DNA from: Candidatus Avedoeria danica
Lineage (GTDB): Bacteria > Chloroflexota > Anaerolineae > Epilineales > Epilineaceae
DNA length: 64,000 bases
Reading direction: 5' to 3'
Assembly (NCBI GenBank): GCA_016703025.1
Contig: JADJCV010000002.1
Span: 190,625 to 254,624, forward strand
The first letter of the stretch is position 1, and each line of letters begins with the position of its first letter. A program made the translations under genes and the position numbers. Below are positions 8,309-17,960 of the stretch, piece after piece. The notes under the pieces were generated by a model. That model ran no database searches. It was not told the DNA's origin and was given only the letters and a program-made list of their open reading frames with translations.

Positions 8309-11263
8309 ATGACGCCCACCCACCGCCGCCCGACCGCCCTCCGCCCGCACCGAGTCCCCACGCCCTCCGCACGCGCCCTTGCCGCCGCGACGGCAGCGGC
8401 CGCCGTGACGCTCCTCGGCCCGACGGCCGCTCGCTCGATACCAGCCGCCCACTCGACGACCACCGCCCAGGCGCCGACCGCTGTCCAGCCCGTGCGCGGC
8501 GTCGCCGGCGACCTCTGGGCCGACACGATCCTCGGCCAGCCCGACTTCCACATCGTCACCCCCAACAAGGTCGTCGCGAACCGCCTCTTCAACCCCAACG
8601 GCGTGCTCGTCGATCGCACCGTCCAGCCGAACCGCGTCTATGTCTACGATGCCGGCAACAACCGCGTCCTCGGCCTGCGGCACCTCGGCACGTGCGCCGC
8701 CGGCCCGAGCGCCGGCGGCGCGTGCACGTCGAACGCGGACTGCCCGGGATCGACGTGCTTCCTCGACCGCGACAAACCGGCCGACATCGTCCTCGGCCAA
8801 ACCAGCCTCGCCGGCGAGTCGGCCTGCAACGGCGACAGCGCGTTCCAGTCCTACCCCGTGCCGCCCGCGCCGAGCGCATCCACGTTGTGCCTGCTGCGGG
8901 TCGACCAGCTCAGCATCCTCGAGGGCGGCTCGGCCGCCACGATGGCCGTCGATCCGGCGGGCAACCTGTACGTACCGGACTTCTTCAACCACCGCGTCCT
9001 GCGCTACGACCGGCCGTTCGAGACGGACGCCGTGGCCGATCACGTCTGGGGCCAGGCCGACTTCAACGGCCAGGCGTGCAACCGCGGCCGCGGCTCCACC
9101 GGCCCGCCGGACGCCGAGAGCCTCTGCCTCGCGCCGCCGAACGGCCACGGCACGATCGAGGCCGGCGTCGCCGTCGACGGTGCGGGCAACCTCTGGGTGA
9201 CGGACAAGCAGAACCACCGCGTGCTGCGCTTCCCGCGCGGCGCGGACGGCGACGTGCCGGCGCCCACGGCCGACCTCGTCCTCGGCCAGGGCGACCTCGT
9301 GGCCCACGGCAGCAGCGCCGACCTCGCCGGCCTGAACGCGCCCGGCGCCGTGCGGGTGGACGAGCGCGGCACGGTCTACGTGGCGGACACCTACAACAGC
9401 CGCGTCCTGGCGTACGAACCGCCGCTGCGCAGCGGGATGCCCGCCGGCTACACGCTCGGCAGCGGCATGGATCGCCCGCCCGGCCTTGAGATCGGCCCGG
9501 ACGGCGACCTGTGGGTGAACGACGCCTTCAACCGGCGCCTCGTGCGCTTCCGCGGCCGCAACGAGGTCCAGGCGCTCGGCTACTTCGCCGGAGGCGATTG
9601 GGGCGGGCCGGGCATCGACCGCGACGGCAATGTGCTGCAGAGCGGCTGGACGCACCAGGCGCTGCTGCACCACCCCGCGCCGCCGCCGAACGCACGGTCG
9701 ATCGAGCCGGACGCCTTCCTGCTCTCGTCCGCGCGCAACGTCCGCATGCCCAACGAGGTCGACGGCGGCCGGTTGTTCGTCGTGAACGGCATGACCATCG
9801 CCGGCGACCAGCTGATCGTCGCCGACCAGGATCGGCTGCTGTTTTGGAATCGGCCCTGGGATGCGGTGAACGGACAGCCGGCGGACGGCGTCGTCGGCCA
9901 GCCCGACGCGGTGACGATGTCGGGCGGCGGGGACTACTTCGGGCGGCTCGACGCCGAGTTCGTCTACCAGAACATCGGTCCGCTTCCGGCGCACCTGTGG
10001 GCACTGCACAGCGCCGGCGGTGCGACCCTTTCCTCGTACGTCATGCCGCTCACTGCCAGCGCCCAACCAAGCCACGTGCTGCGTTCGCCGGTGGTCGTGG
10101 ATGGGGGCAGCCGCTCGTTCCATTGGTCCGCATCGGTCGCGATCGGCGACCTAGCCGTCGATGTCTCGGGCAACAGCATCTGGGTCTCGGATCGCGATTT
10201 CAACCGCGTCTTCCGCATCGCCAACGTGCAACCCGCAGGGGTACCGAGCGTCGACGTCGTGCTCGGCCAGGCGAACGATAACGGGCGCGCGTGCAACCGC
10301 GGCTGCGGCAGCCGCGCGCCCGCCCAGGACAGCCTGTGCGCGCCCGGCGGCCTGGCGTTCCAGGGTCTCGGCAACCTCGTCGTCGCCGACCACGCCCGCG
10401 AGTTCGACGGCAACCACCGCCTGCTCCTGTGGGATGGCGACCGCCTGCCGACCAACGCGCAGCGCGTGACGTTCGGCATCCCGGCGTCGCGCGTTTTCGG
10501 CCGCCAGGGCAGCTTCGAGGAGCCTGACTGCCGCTCGCCCCTCTGCGGGCCGTTCGATCCCGCCTTCTTCGGCAAGGACGGGCAAGTCACGCTCGCCATG
10601 ATGAACCGAATGGTCGTCGGCGTGAACCCGTACATCGGCGGCCTGAACACCGCCCGCTTCCCGCTTCTCTTCGACGACGTCCTGGCCGACGGCCCGCCCC
10701 GCGACACCTTGCGCGACTACTTCTCGATGTCGCTCCAAGGCGCCTTCGACCGCTACGGCAACCTGTACATGTCGGACCACAACCGCAGCCGGATCCTGAT
10801 CTACCGCGATCCGTTCGGGGACGGGGGCGGGATGCCGTCGGCGACGCCGACGCCGACGGCCACGACCGCAGAGACCGCCGTTCCGACCGCCACCGCCATC
10901 GCCAGCCGGATACCCTCGCAGGAGCCGACGCCCACCTTGAACCCGACGAGCGAACACAGCTCGACGCCGTCGCCCGCCCCGCGGCATCGCATCTACATGC
11001 CCTACGGCAGCCGGCATGCGCCGATCGCCGCTGCCCGTTCGGACCGCCCGGGCGACGGCGTCTACAACGTCTTCATGTACTCGATCAGCGCATCCACCTC
11101 GGCCGTCCCGAGATCCGTCCCGTACGCATGCCCCCCCTTCCCGTTCCCCCGCCGCCGCGTGTCGAAGAGCGTCCCGACGCGCTTCAGCTCGGCGCAGCCG
11201 TCCTTCAGCCGGGCGTTCGCGTCGGCGCAGCTCGACATGAAGCCGACGTTCACCGGATCGTAG
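8309..11263 (+). CDS. Exported NHL-repeat beta-propeller protein
   Basis: This 984-residue protein has a hydrophobic N-terminal segment (about 22-42, Ala/Val/Leu-rich) consistent with a signal peptide or anchor. It has many NHL-type repeats of the form 'DPAGNLYVPDFFNHRVLRY' and 'DERGTVYVADTYNSRVLAY', interleaved with 'ILGQ.DF' strands. Cys-rich inserts such as 'CNRGRGS' and 'CNRGCGS' probably form disulfides outside the cytoplasm. A Pro/Thr linker near 845-895 leads to 'HRIYMPYG', resembling C-terminal motifs of exported Chloroflexota proteins. The annotated frame runs 202 bp into the convergent cytochrome gene, so the real stop may have been lost or the last 60-odd residues may be artefactual. 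The function is probably surface binding, with no enzyme motif. Confidence 0.8.
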   Translation: MTPTHRRPTALRPHRVPTPSARALAAATAAAAVTLLGPTAARSIPAAHSTTTAQAPTAVQPVRGVAGDLWADTILGQPDFHIVTPNKVVANRLFNPNGVLVDRTVQPNRVYVYDAGNNRVLGLRHLGTCAAGPSAGGACTSNADCPGSTCFLDRDKPADIVLGQTSLAGESACNGDSAFQSYPVPPAPSASTLCLLRVDQLSILEGGSAATMAVDPAGNLYVPDFFNHRVLRYDRPFETDAVADHVWGQADFNGQACNRGRGSTGPPDAESLCLAPPNGHGTIEAGVAVDGAGNLWVTDKQNHRVLRFPRGADGDVPAPTADLVLGQGDLVAHGSSADLAGLNAPGAVRVDERGTVYVADTYNSRVLAYEPPLRSGMPAGYTLGSGMDRPPGLEIGPDGDLWVNDAFNRRLVRFRGRNEVQALGYFAGGDWGGPGIDRDGNVLQSGWTHQALLHHPAPPPNARSIEPDAFLLSSARNVRMPNEVDGGRLFVVNGMTIAGDQLIVADQDRLLFWNRPWDAVNGQPADGVVGQPDAVTMSGGGDYFGRLDAEFVYQNIGPLPAHLWALHSAGGATLSSYVMPLTASAQPSHVLRSPVVVDGGSRSFHWSASVAIGDLAVDVSGNSIWVSDRDFNRVFRIANVQPAGVPSVDVVLGQANDNGRACNRGCGSRAPAQDSLCAPGGLAFQGLGNLVVADHAREFDGNHRLLLWDGDRLPTNAQRVTFGIPASRVFGRQGSFEEPDCRSPLCGPFDPAFFGKDGQVTLAMMNRMVVGVNPYIGGLNTARFPLLFDDVLADGPPRDTLRDYFSMSLQGAFDRYGNLYMSDHNRSRILIYRDPFGDGGGMPSATPTPTATTAETAVPTATAIASRIPSQEPTPTLNPTSEHSSTPSPAPRHRIYMPYGSRHAPIAAARSDRPGDGVYNVFMYSISASTSAVPRSVPYACPPFPFPRRRVSKSVPTRFSSAQPSFSRAFASAQLDMKPTFTGS

Positions 11264-12573
11264 ACGTCGAAGCCGCGGTAGAAGTCGGTGGGGCGGGCGG
11301 ACGCGGGGCGGAGCAGGGCGCGCAGGTTCGGCACGGCGCCGTTGTGGAGGTAGGGCGCGCGCAGCCAGACGCCGTCCAGCGGCTGGGCGACGTAGCCGTC
11401 GCGGAAGACCATGTCCTTGCGGGTGATGCCGAAGCTTGCCACCTTGGCGTTCGCGGCGTCGGCCGCCGCCTGGCTCCACGTGTCCAGCCGCTCGCGGTCC
11501 GTGCCGATCTCGTCGATCGGGACGACCTTCCCGTAGTCCGTACCGCCCGCCTCGTGGCACGACGCGCACTCCGCCTCGTAGATCGGCCGGCCCTCCGCGG
11601 CCAGCGCGGCGTCGATGTCGAGCGGGTACGGCGGCGGCGGCACCTCCTGTAGCCAGGAGTCGATGTCCTCCGCCAACCGCACGTTCGCGGCCGTCGGCGG
11701 CATCCCCAGCCCGAGCGCCGAGTCGATGATCACCGCCCGCGAGGATTCCGTCTCGCCGGCCCAGTTCATCGAGTGGTCCTGGCGGATGCCGAGGTTCCAG
11801 ACGGACGGGAAGTCGGCATTGCCGATCGTGTCGTCCACCGGCATCTCGGTCATGAAGTACTTCGTCAGGTTCATCGGATCGTCGCGGCCGGGGCCCCACT
11901 CCGTCCAGCCGGGCAGGTTCATCCAGTCGAAGTCCGCGTCGCGCGCAGCCAGGCGGTCGCGCGTGATCGGGATGATCAGGTAGCGGTAGAGGAGCTTGTC
12001 GATCAAGTCGAGCTCGACGACGGGCTCGATCTCGGCGAGGATCTCGTCGGCGTTGAAGCGCGGGTCCTTGGAGGCCTTCGAGATGAAGCGGATGTACGCC
12101 TGCAGCCGCGCCGTGTGGTTCGGCCCGGTGGCGATGAACATCCGCTCGGCGTCCTCCTCGGTGCGGACCATCGAGGTGTGGCACAGCGCGCAGTTGTTCG
12201 TGATCCGCGGGAAGCCCATCGTCTTCTTGCTGAAGCCCACCGGCGTCTCCTCGCCCGGCTCCCACGGGAAGCCGAACGAGGCGTAGCCGCCCGGCCCGGG
12301 CAGCAGGTCGGGGAAGACGCGCGGCAACACGAGCCAGACGTAGTACGGGATCCCGTAGTCCTCCTCGGAGCCCAGCGAGCCGTACTTGAACCGCATCGCC
12401 GGATCGTCCGTGATCCGCGCCGGCTGCGGCACGACGCGGAAGCCCTTGTACCAGGCGATGTAGCCGAGCAGCACGGCGACGATCGCGACGACGGCCAGGC
12501 AGCGTTTGCCGGCAGGGGTCTTGAACCAGCGCTTCCAGGTACGGATGTCGCGGAGATCGTGCTCAGGATCCAT
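11062..12573 (-). CDS. Membrane-anchored diheme cytochrome c (RoxA/peroxidase-like), paralogue 1
   Basis: The protein has 503 residues with one N-terminal transmembrane anchor (about 24-42) and no cleavage motif. Two CxxCH heme sites are visible, 'CALCH' at 128-132 and 'CASCH' near 336-340. The phrase 'GVWLRAPYLHNGAVPNLRALL' (pattern near 395-415) is characteristic of diheme cytochromes related to RoxA rubber oxygenase and bacterial cytochrome c peroxidases. It is predicted to face the extracytoplasmic side and to carry out electron transfer or oxidation; the substrate cannot be deduced. It is the last gene of the four-gene cytochrome operon, 47 bp after its paralogue, with AAAGGCGG before the ATG. 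Confidence 0.85.
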   Translation of the reverse strand: MDPEHDLRDIRTWKRWFKTPAGKRCLAVVAIVAVLLGYIAWYKGFRVVPQPARITDDPAMRFKYGSLGSEEDYGIPYYVWLVLPRVFPDLLPGPGGYASFGFPWEPGEETPVGFSKKTMGFPRITNNCALCHTSMVRTEEDAERMFIATGPNHTARLQAYIRFISKASKDPRFNADEILAEIEPVVELDLIDKLLYRYLIIPITRDRLAARDADFDWMNLPGWTEWGPGRDDPMNLTKYFMTEMPVDDTIGNADFPSVWNLGIRQDHSMNWAGETESSRAVIIDSALGLGMPPTAANVRLAEDIDSWLQEVPPPPYPLDIDAALAAEGRPIYEAECASCHEAGGTDYGKVVPIDEIGTDRERLDTWSQAAADAANAKVASFGITRKDMVFRDGYVAQPLDGVWLRAPYLHNGAVPNLRALLRPASARPTDFYRGFDVYDPVNVGFMSSCADANARLKDGCAELKRVGTLFDTRRRGNGKGGHAYGTDLGTAEVDALIEYMKTL

Positions 12574-12620
12574 TGGAGCCGCCTTTCGTGGCGCCGAATC
12601 GGGCCGGCAACGGGGAAGCG

Positions 12621-14168
12621 TCAGAACGTCTTCAGGTGCTCGACGAGCGCGTCCTTCTCCGCATCCGTCAGCGCCGTCCCGTACGCCGCCCCCTCGTGCC
12701 CGCCGTTGCCGTTGCCGGGCAGCGCGACGTCGTAGCGGAAGAAGCGGCGGGACGGCCCGTAGTCGGCCACGGTGAACACGAAGCCGACCTGCGCCGGGTC
12801 GTAGACGTCGTTGCCGCGGTAGAACGCCGCCGGGCGGTTCTCTTGCGGCTCGAGCAGGAGGCGCAGCGTCGGCACGGAGCCGTTGTGCAGGTACGGCGCG
12901 CGGAGCCAGGCGCCGTCGAGGGGCATGTTCGCGTAGCCGTTCGTCTTGCGGAAGTGCTTGAAGCGGCGCTCCTCGTAACCCGTGTAGAGCGTGTTCTGGT
13001 TCGCGCTCAGCTCGAGCGTGTATGAGTCCAGGCGGTGGCGGTCCGTGCCGATCCGGTCGATCGGCACGACCTGCCCGACATACCGGCCGGTGAAGTCGGA
13101 ACCGCTCGCGCCATGGCAGTCGGCGCAGAGGCGGGCGTAGATCGGCGCGCCCCTGGCGGCCAGTGCCGGGTCGACGTCATACGGGTACGGCGGCTGTTTC
13201 AGCGTGCCGATCCAGCGTTCGATGCGGTCCATCGACGCGCCCTCGAGCGTCGGGGGCGTCGCGCCGGCGCCGAGCGCGGCGCTCCGGTTGCGCTCGGCCA
13301 CGGACGTGTTGTTGCCGTCCCAGTGCAACTGCATCCCTTCGCGCGCCGCCTGGTTCCAGATGGACGGGAAGTCGGCCGTGCCGACCTTCTCGCGCGCGGG
13401 CAGCGCGTCCGTCGGGAAGCCGAAGAGGACCTTGGCGGCGTTGAACGTGTCCACCCGGCCGGGGCCCCACTCCGGCTGCTCATCGAAGATCCGCAGCCGG
13501 TCCTTCACCATGAGCGTGCGCTCGCGGAACCAGTAGATGCCGATGAACCGCAGCAGGAACGTGTCGAGCGCGTCGTAGCCGCGTCCGCGCCCCGCTTCCT
13601 CGCGCACCGCGATCTGCCGCAGGATCCGATCGGGGGTGAAGCGGCGGTCCGGCGCGGCCTCGAGGAAGAACCGCATGAACGCCCGGAAGTCGAACGTGTT
13701 CGCCGGCATGCCGGCATAGACGGTCGGCTTGGCGTCCGGCGCGTCCCGCACCGTGCCGGTGTGGCATACGGCGCAGTTCAGCCAGACCCGATCGAAGCCC
13801 ATCACCCGACGCACCGTCGTCCCGACCGGCAGGTCGTGGCCGTCCTCGTAGACCATCCCGATCGACGCGTAGCCGCCTGCCGGCGGCAGCTTGTCGGCGA
13901 ACAGCTCGGGCAGCGCGTGCCACATGTTCACCGGCACCCCGAAGACGTGCTCGCTGCCGATCGAGCCGTACTTGAAGTGGTCGACATCGTCCGCGAACCG
14001 TGCGGGCGCCGGCGCGCCGAGGAAGCGCACCCCCAGGTACAGCGCGGCGAGCACGACGGCGGCCACGGCGAACTGCTTGGCGGTGCGCGTGCGGAGACGG
14101 GCGATCACGCGCCGCCAGGCGACGGCGAAGGGGGATGGGGGGTCGGGATTGGCGTCGGGATCAGCCAT
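12621..14168 (-). CDS. Membrane-anchored diheme cytochrome c (RoxA/peroxidase-like), paralogue 2
   Basis: This 515-residue protein is a diverged paralogue of the downstream gene with the same layout: an N-terminal anchor (about 32-50), 'CAVCH' at 132-136, 'CADCH' near 348-352, and the 'GAWLRAPYLHNGSVPTLRLLL' block. Shared landmarks 'FKYGS.GSE', 'GGYASIG' and 'WGPGR.D.FN..K' support duplication within the operon. The two heme sites suggest one electron-transfer heme and one catalytic heme, as in RoxA-like enzymes; that assignment is by family analogy. It sits 21 bp after the unknown membrane protein gene. Confidence 0.85.
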   Translation of the reverse strand: MADPDANPDPPSPFAVAWRRVIARLRTRTAKQFAVAAVVLAALYLGVRFLGAPAPARFADDVDHFKYGSIGSEHVFGVPVNMWHALPELFADKLPPAGGYASIGMVYEDGHDLPVGTTVRRVMGFDRVWLNCAVCHTGTVRDAPDAKPTVYAGMPANTFDFRAFMRFFLEAAPDRRFTPDRILRQIAVREEAGRGRGYDALDTFLLRFIGIYWFRERTLMVKDRLRIFDEQPEWGPGRVDTFNAAKVLFGFPTDALPAREKVGTADFPSIWNQAAREGMQLHWDGNNTSVAERNRSAALGAGATPPTLEGASMDRIERWIGTLKQPPYPYDVDPALAARGAPIYARLCADCHGASGSDFTGRYVGQVVPIDRIGTDRHRLDSYTLELSANQNTLYTGYEERRFKHFRKTNGYANMPLDGAWLRAPYLHNGSVPTLRLLLEPQENRPAAFYRGNDVYDPAQVGFVFTVADYGPSRRFFRYDVALPGNGNGGHEGAAYGTALTDAEKDALVEHLKTF

Positions 14169-14189
14169 GGCACGGTCCTCCGATGGGGC

Positions 14190-15107
14190 TCACTCGCGCG
14201 CCTGCATGCCGGCGAAGCAATCCTCTGCCGGCGGCGCGGACGACGATTCGGCCGCCCGCGCGGCGTCCGCGCTGACGAGCGTGAAGTTCAGCGCGAAGAT
14301 CCGGCGAAGGTAGGCGCGGCCGAGGTAGAAGCCGGGCCGGACCATCCGGATCTCGTCCCGCACCGCCAGCCCGTCCCGCCCGGCCAGCGCGTCCGGGTTG
14401 GCGACGTACCCCGGCAGCGCGTCCGTGAAGGCGTAGTCGATGACGATCGACTCCCGCCGTCCGTCCAACAGGCTCTGGCCGCAGTGGAGCCTGGCCGGGA
14501 AGAGCAGCCACGCGTCCCGCACGCCGTCCTGCATCGTCATCAGCGCGGACGTGTCGATCCCGAGGAGCCGGGCGAGGCCGTCGACGTCCTCGATCCGGTT
14601 GCGGAGCAACTGCTCGTCGCGGTAGAAGACCTTGCCCTTCCACAGGAAGCGGCCGAGGTGCTCGATCCGGTCGATCTTGGCGTCCGCGGCCGTGCCCAGG
14701 AGCGGCGCGCCGAGGATCTCGGCCAGGCGTGTGCCGCCGTCGTCGCCGCGGGCGAAGAACAAGTCGCCGTCGAACGCGCCGTCGGGAATGGGGCCGGCGG
14801 ACAGGCGGGCGTAGATCTGATCGACCTGCTCCTGGCTGGCGTGCTTGATGTTGGCAGGCGTGATCTTGGCGATCTCCGCATCCGTCAGCGGCAGCTCGTG
14901 CTCCAGGCGCGCGAAGTCATACGGCTTGCAGCCGGCGTCGGTCGGTTCGCAGATCGGTCCGTAGCCGACGCGCGGCGGCGGGCCAAAGCGCACGTTCCAG
15001 GCGAACGCCAGCACGGCGACGATCGCCCCGGCCAGGCCAAAGCGCACCCATGGCCGACGCCACACGCCGGCGAGCCACGTACGTGCGCGTGTCATGAAGT
15101 CGGCCAT
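14190..15107 (-). CDS. Membrane-anchored protein of unknown function in the cytochrome operon
   Basis: This 305-residue protein has one N-terminal transmembrane helix (about 22-38) followed by a soluble extracytoplasmic domain. No CxxCH heme motif is present; cysteines occur as 'CEPTDAGC', 'LHCGQ' and 'EDCFAG'. Landmarks are 'PLTDAEIAKITPANIKHASQ' (about 75-94) and 'LLFPARLHCGQSLLDGRRES'. I do not recognise a family with an assigned function. Its position between cytochrome genes, all on the same strand with short gaps, suggests a partner, maturation factor or docking subunit for the diheme cytochromes. Confidence 0.7.
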   Translation of the reverse strand: MADFMTRARTWLAGVWRRPWVRFGLAGAIVAVLAFAWNVRFGPPPRVGYGPICEPTDAGCKPYDFARLEHELPLTDAEIAKITPANIKHASQEQVDQIYARLSAGPIPDGAFDGDLFFARGDDGGTRLAEILGAPLLGTAADAKIDRIEHLGRFLWKGKVFYRDEQLLRNRIEDVDGLARLLGIDTSALMTMQDGVRDAWLLFPARLHCGQSLLDGRRESIVIDYAFTDALPGYVANPDALAGRDGLAVRDEIRMVRPGFYLGRAYLRRIFALNFTLVSADAARAAESSSAPPAEDCFAGMQARE

Positions 15108-15162
15108 GGGACGCCTCCTGGGGGTCGGGTCGGTGTGTGTCGAGGGCGTTCGGCGGCCTGTG

Positions 15163-17817
15163 TTACAGCGTCGCCAGGAACGCCGTCAGCGCCGCCTTGT
15201 CCGCCGGCGATAGATCCTCGCCGAACGTGTGGCCCTCGTTCTCGAGGTACATCGTGTTGCTGGCGTACAGACGCAGGATCGCGTCCATGTGGTCGCCGAA
15301 GGCGTCGATCACGCCCGTCGGGTCGGCCACGACGGCCGTGGCGATCCCGTCCAGCTCGGCGAGCAGGCCGGGGGCTTCGTCGCCGTAGCGCGCTTGCAGG
15401 TCGGCGGTCAGTTCGGCACGCGCCGTACGGGTGCGCACGAGGTCGGCCAGCAGGCGTTTGTAGTCGAGGCTGCCGATCATCGCCACCGGCACGCCCTGTG
15501 GAATTCGGATGGCAAGCCGGAGCTTGGCGTCGTCCGCGTCGTCCGCGTCGTCCGCGTCGTCCGCGAGGGCTGGGCTGAAGGCGCGGACGATGTCCTCGCT
15601 GAGGAGCATCGTCTTCAACTTCCGCGCGTCGGGGTTCAGCAGGTCGGCCACGGATGCTTTGAAGAGCGCGAACCGGCCCGCCACGGACGGGTCGTACGGC
15701 CAGCACGGCGGCGGGTCGGCCAACGGCTTGCCGGCGGCATCGACGTAAGGTGAGCGGTAGAGCTCGCGCGCGGGCGAGGCGCCGCCGCAAAGCTCCGGCC
15801 CCATCGCGTTGTTGTGCAGGAGCGGCGCGTGCGCCCAGACGCTCAGCAGGGACGGGACGCGGTAGTACCCGCGCCCGCCGTCGCTCGGCTCGCGGATCGC
15901 GGGGTCGGCCGGGCGGGCGCGGAGCGTGTCCGAGCCGTACTCCTCCCAGACGTGGCCGGCCATGTGGTTGGAGTGGAGGGACCGGCCGCGGAACGTCCCG
16001 ACCTCCTGTGCCGGTATCGGCTCGTCGCTGCCCAGCCAGTCCAGGCGGAGGTCCGGACGGCCATCGAGCGTGGCGCGGTAGTCCTCCGTCGGATGGGCCT
16101 CTCCGTCCGCATCGACGTTCTGCGAGGAGTGGCACCCGGCGCACGTTTCGGTGAACACGGCGCGCCCGCGCGCCACGGCGCCCGTCGGCGCGCCGAAGTC
16201 GGCCGCGAACTCGGCGTCGAGCTCGGTTTCGAGCGCCGCCTCGTCCGGCAGGCCGCGGGCGACGTACAAGTCGGACGGGCGGGCGGTGAGGAGGAAGTGG
16301 ACGATATCGTCCAGCCGGTCCTCGACGGCGCGGAAGTTCGGGCAGTCGCGCCGGCACTGGCCGATGTCGAACGGCGTCTGGCCGTAGCCGCGCTGCTTGG
16401 GATCCGGCTGGCGCAGGTCCGTCAGGTGGTTCACCCAGCACGCTTCGGCGCAGCTGCCGATATTAAAGAAGACACGCTGCACGGCCTCGCGGGCGCCGAT
16501 GCTGTCCTCGCCGCCCTTCAGGATGTTGTGGACGTCCTCCGTCTGCCGGCTGCGCTCCCAGCACTTGCCCGTCCGCCCCGGCTCGCACCAGCAGCTGCGC
16601 TCGTCCGCCCCCGCCGGGCAGGCCGCCGCCTTGCGCCACTTCACGACGTCGTGCGGATGGACGGGCCGCTGGCCGAGGTTGATGAGCGCGTTCTGCGTGC
16701 CGGGGTTCGACACGCCGTCGTTCGGGACGGCCGACGTGTCCGTGGCGCCGGGGCGGGCCGGGACGAAGATCTGCCACTCGATGCTGTTCGTCGGCATCCC
16801 GGAGGCCATGATCTCGGAGAAGCGGGCGTACTGGTTGCCGACGAGCCCGTCCAGGTTCGCCCACTCGGGCTTGGCCGGGTCGGCGGGCGGATTCAAGGGA
16901 TCGAACGCGATGTGGCACGCGCCGCACGCCATGCCGATGAGGAACGGCGGCTCGATCGAGCCGTCCGCCAGGCGGTTGTCGCCGATCGCACCATCGAGCG
17001 GGCTGCCGAACCCTTCCCACGTCGCCGGCGACCCGGTCGTCGCCAGCCACGCTTCACGATCGAACCGCGGGTTCGGGAACTTCCGCAGCCCCATCGCCCC
17101 CGCCGACGTCCCGAACGCCAGGCCGCACGCGCTCTCGCGCTGGTCCGTCGTGCCGTGGACGTCGTCCGGCGCGAGCGGCGCGTCCTCGAAGTCGCACGCC
17201 GGGTCGCGATAGCCCTCTTGGCCGACGAACGGCAGCAGCTCGTCGTCCCCCTCGCACCAGTCCAGGCCGAACGTTTCCTCGAGCGACTTCGCCGGGCAGC
17301 CGGGCGAACCGGGCTCGCAGCAGAACGGGTTGTTGATCAGCCCCCAGATCTTGAAGCGATCCTCCCGCTCGCGCGCGTTCAGCACCCGGAACCAGTCGAT
17401 CGTGGCGCCCATCCGCTGCTGGAACGTGTACGTGTGGAAGCGCGCGTTGCCGGCCGTGGCGTTGAACCAGATCTCGCGACCGGCGTTCTCGGAGCGGGTG
17501 AGGCGGGGGTCGGCGCGGTAGCCGGGGGCGGCGGCGAGGTTCGGGGCGGCGGAGTCGGCGAGGGTTGCGCTCAGGGCGGAGGTCGACGTGACGGCAGTCG
17601 TCGCCGTCGTTGTAGTCGTCACGGTCGTCGTCGTGACCGCGACCGTGTCCGTCACGACGCCTTGGGCGATCGGGGCGGCCAGCGACCGGGGCGTCGCGCG
17701 GCCGAACGGCGACCGAAGCGGCACGACGAACACGGCCACGGCCACGGCGGCGGCGAGCGCCACGGCGGCGAGCGCCGCGGTCGAGAGGCGACGGGGGGCG
17801 ACGGTCGACGGCATCAT
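15163..17817 (-). CDS. Large exported diheme cytochrome c
   Basis: This is an 884-residue protein with an N-terminal hydrophobic signal or anchor (about 12-32) and a Thr/Val-rich low-complexity linker. Two CxxCH motifs are visible: 'CGACH' near 298-302 and 'CAGCH' near 559-563. A late 'VWAHAPLLHNNAMGPELCGG' block is the counterpart of the LHNG motif of the smaller paralogues. Extra cysteines in the middle region probably form disulfides. An acidic 'DADDADDADDA' run (about 757-768) comes from a short in-frame nucleotide repeat. The start at 17817 is favoured by a GAGGTG five bases upstream; the frame extends 55 codons further without support. It is the first gene of the cytochrome operon and is divergent from the M15-like gene. 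The substrate is unknown. Confidence 0.82.
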   Translation of the reverse strand: MMPSTVAPRRLSTAALAAVALAAAVAVAVFVVPLRSPFGRATPRSLAAPIAQGVVTDTVAVTTTTVTTTTTATTAVTSTSALSATLADSAAPNLAAAPGYRADPRLTRSENAGREIWFNATAGNARFHTYTFQQRMGATIDWFRVLNAREREDRFKIWGLINNPFCCEPGSPGCPAKSLEETFGLDWCEGDDELLPFVGQEGYRDPACDFEDAPLAPDDVHGTTDQRESACGLAFGTSAGAMGLRKFPNPRFDREAWLATTGSPATWEGFGSPLDGAIGDNRLADGSIEPPFLIGMACGACHIAFDPLNPPADPAKPEWANLDGLVGNQYARFSEIMASGMPTNSIEWQIFVPARPGATDTSAVPNDGVSNPGTQNALINLGQRPVHPHDVVKWRKAAACPAGADERSCWCEPGRTGKCWERSRQTEDVHNILKGGEDSIGAREAVQRVFFNIGSCAEACWVNHLTDLRQPDPKQRGYGQTPFDIGQCRRDCPNFRAVEDRLDDIVHFLLTARPSDLYVARGLPDEAALETELDAEFAADFGAPTGAVARGRAVFTETCAGCHSSQNVDADGEAHPTEDYRATLDGRPDLRLDWLGSDEPIPAQEVGTFRGRSLHSNHMAGHVWEEYGSDTLRARPADPAIREPSDGGRGYYRVPSLLSVWAHAPLLHNNAMGPELCGGASPARELYRSPYVDAAGKPLADPPPCWPYDPSVAGRFALFKASVADLLNPDARKLKTMLLSEDIVRAFSPALADDADDADDADDAKLRLAIRIPQGVPVAMIGSLDYKRLLADLVRTRTARAELTADLQARYGDEAPGLLAELDGIATAVVADPTGVIDAFGDHMDAILRLYASNTMYLENEGHTFGEDLSPADKAALTAFLATL

Positions 17818-17960
17818 CGGGCACCTCGCGGGGGCGGGCACGGGAGACCGGGTCGGCTGGGGGCACAGCCTATCACTTGGGCGAGGGGAAAACAAGGGGT
17901 TATCATGGGTCCGGAGCGTATGGCCCCACCCCCCATCAAGTCGACTGGGATCCGTACCCC

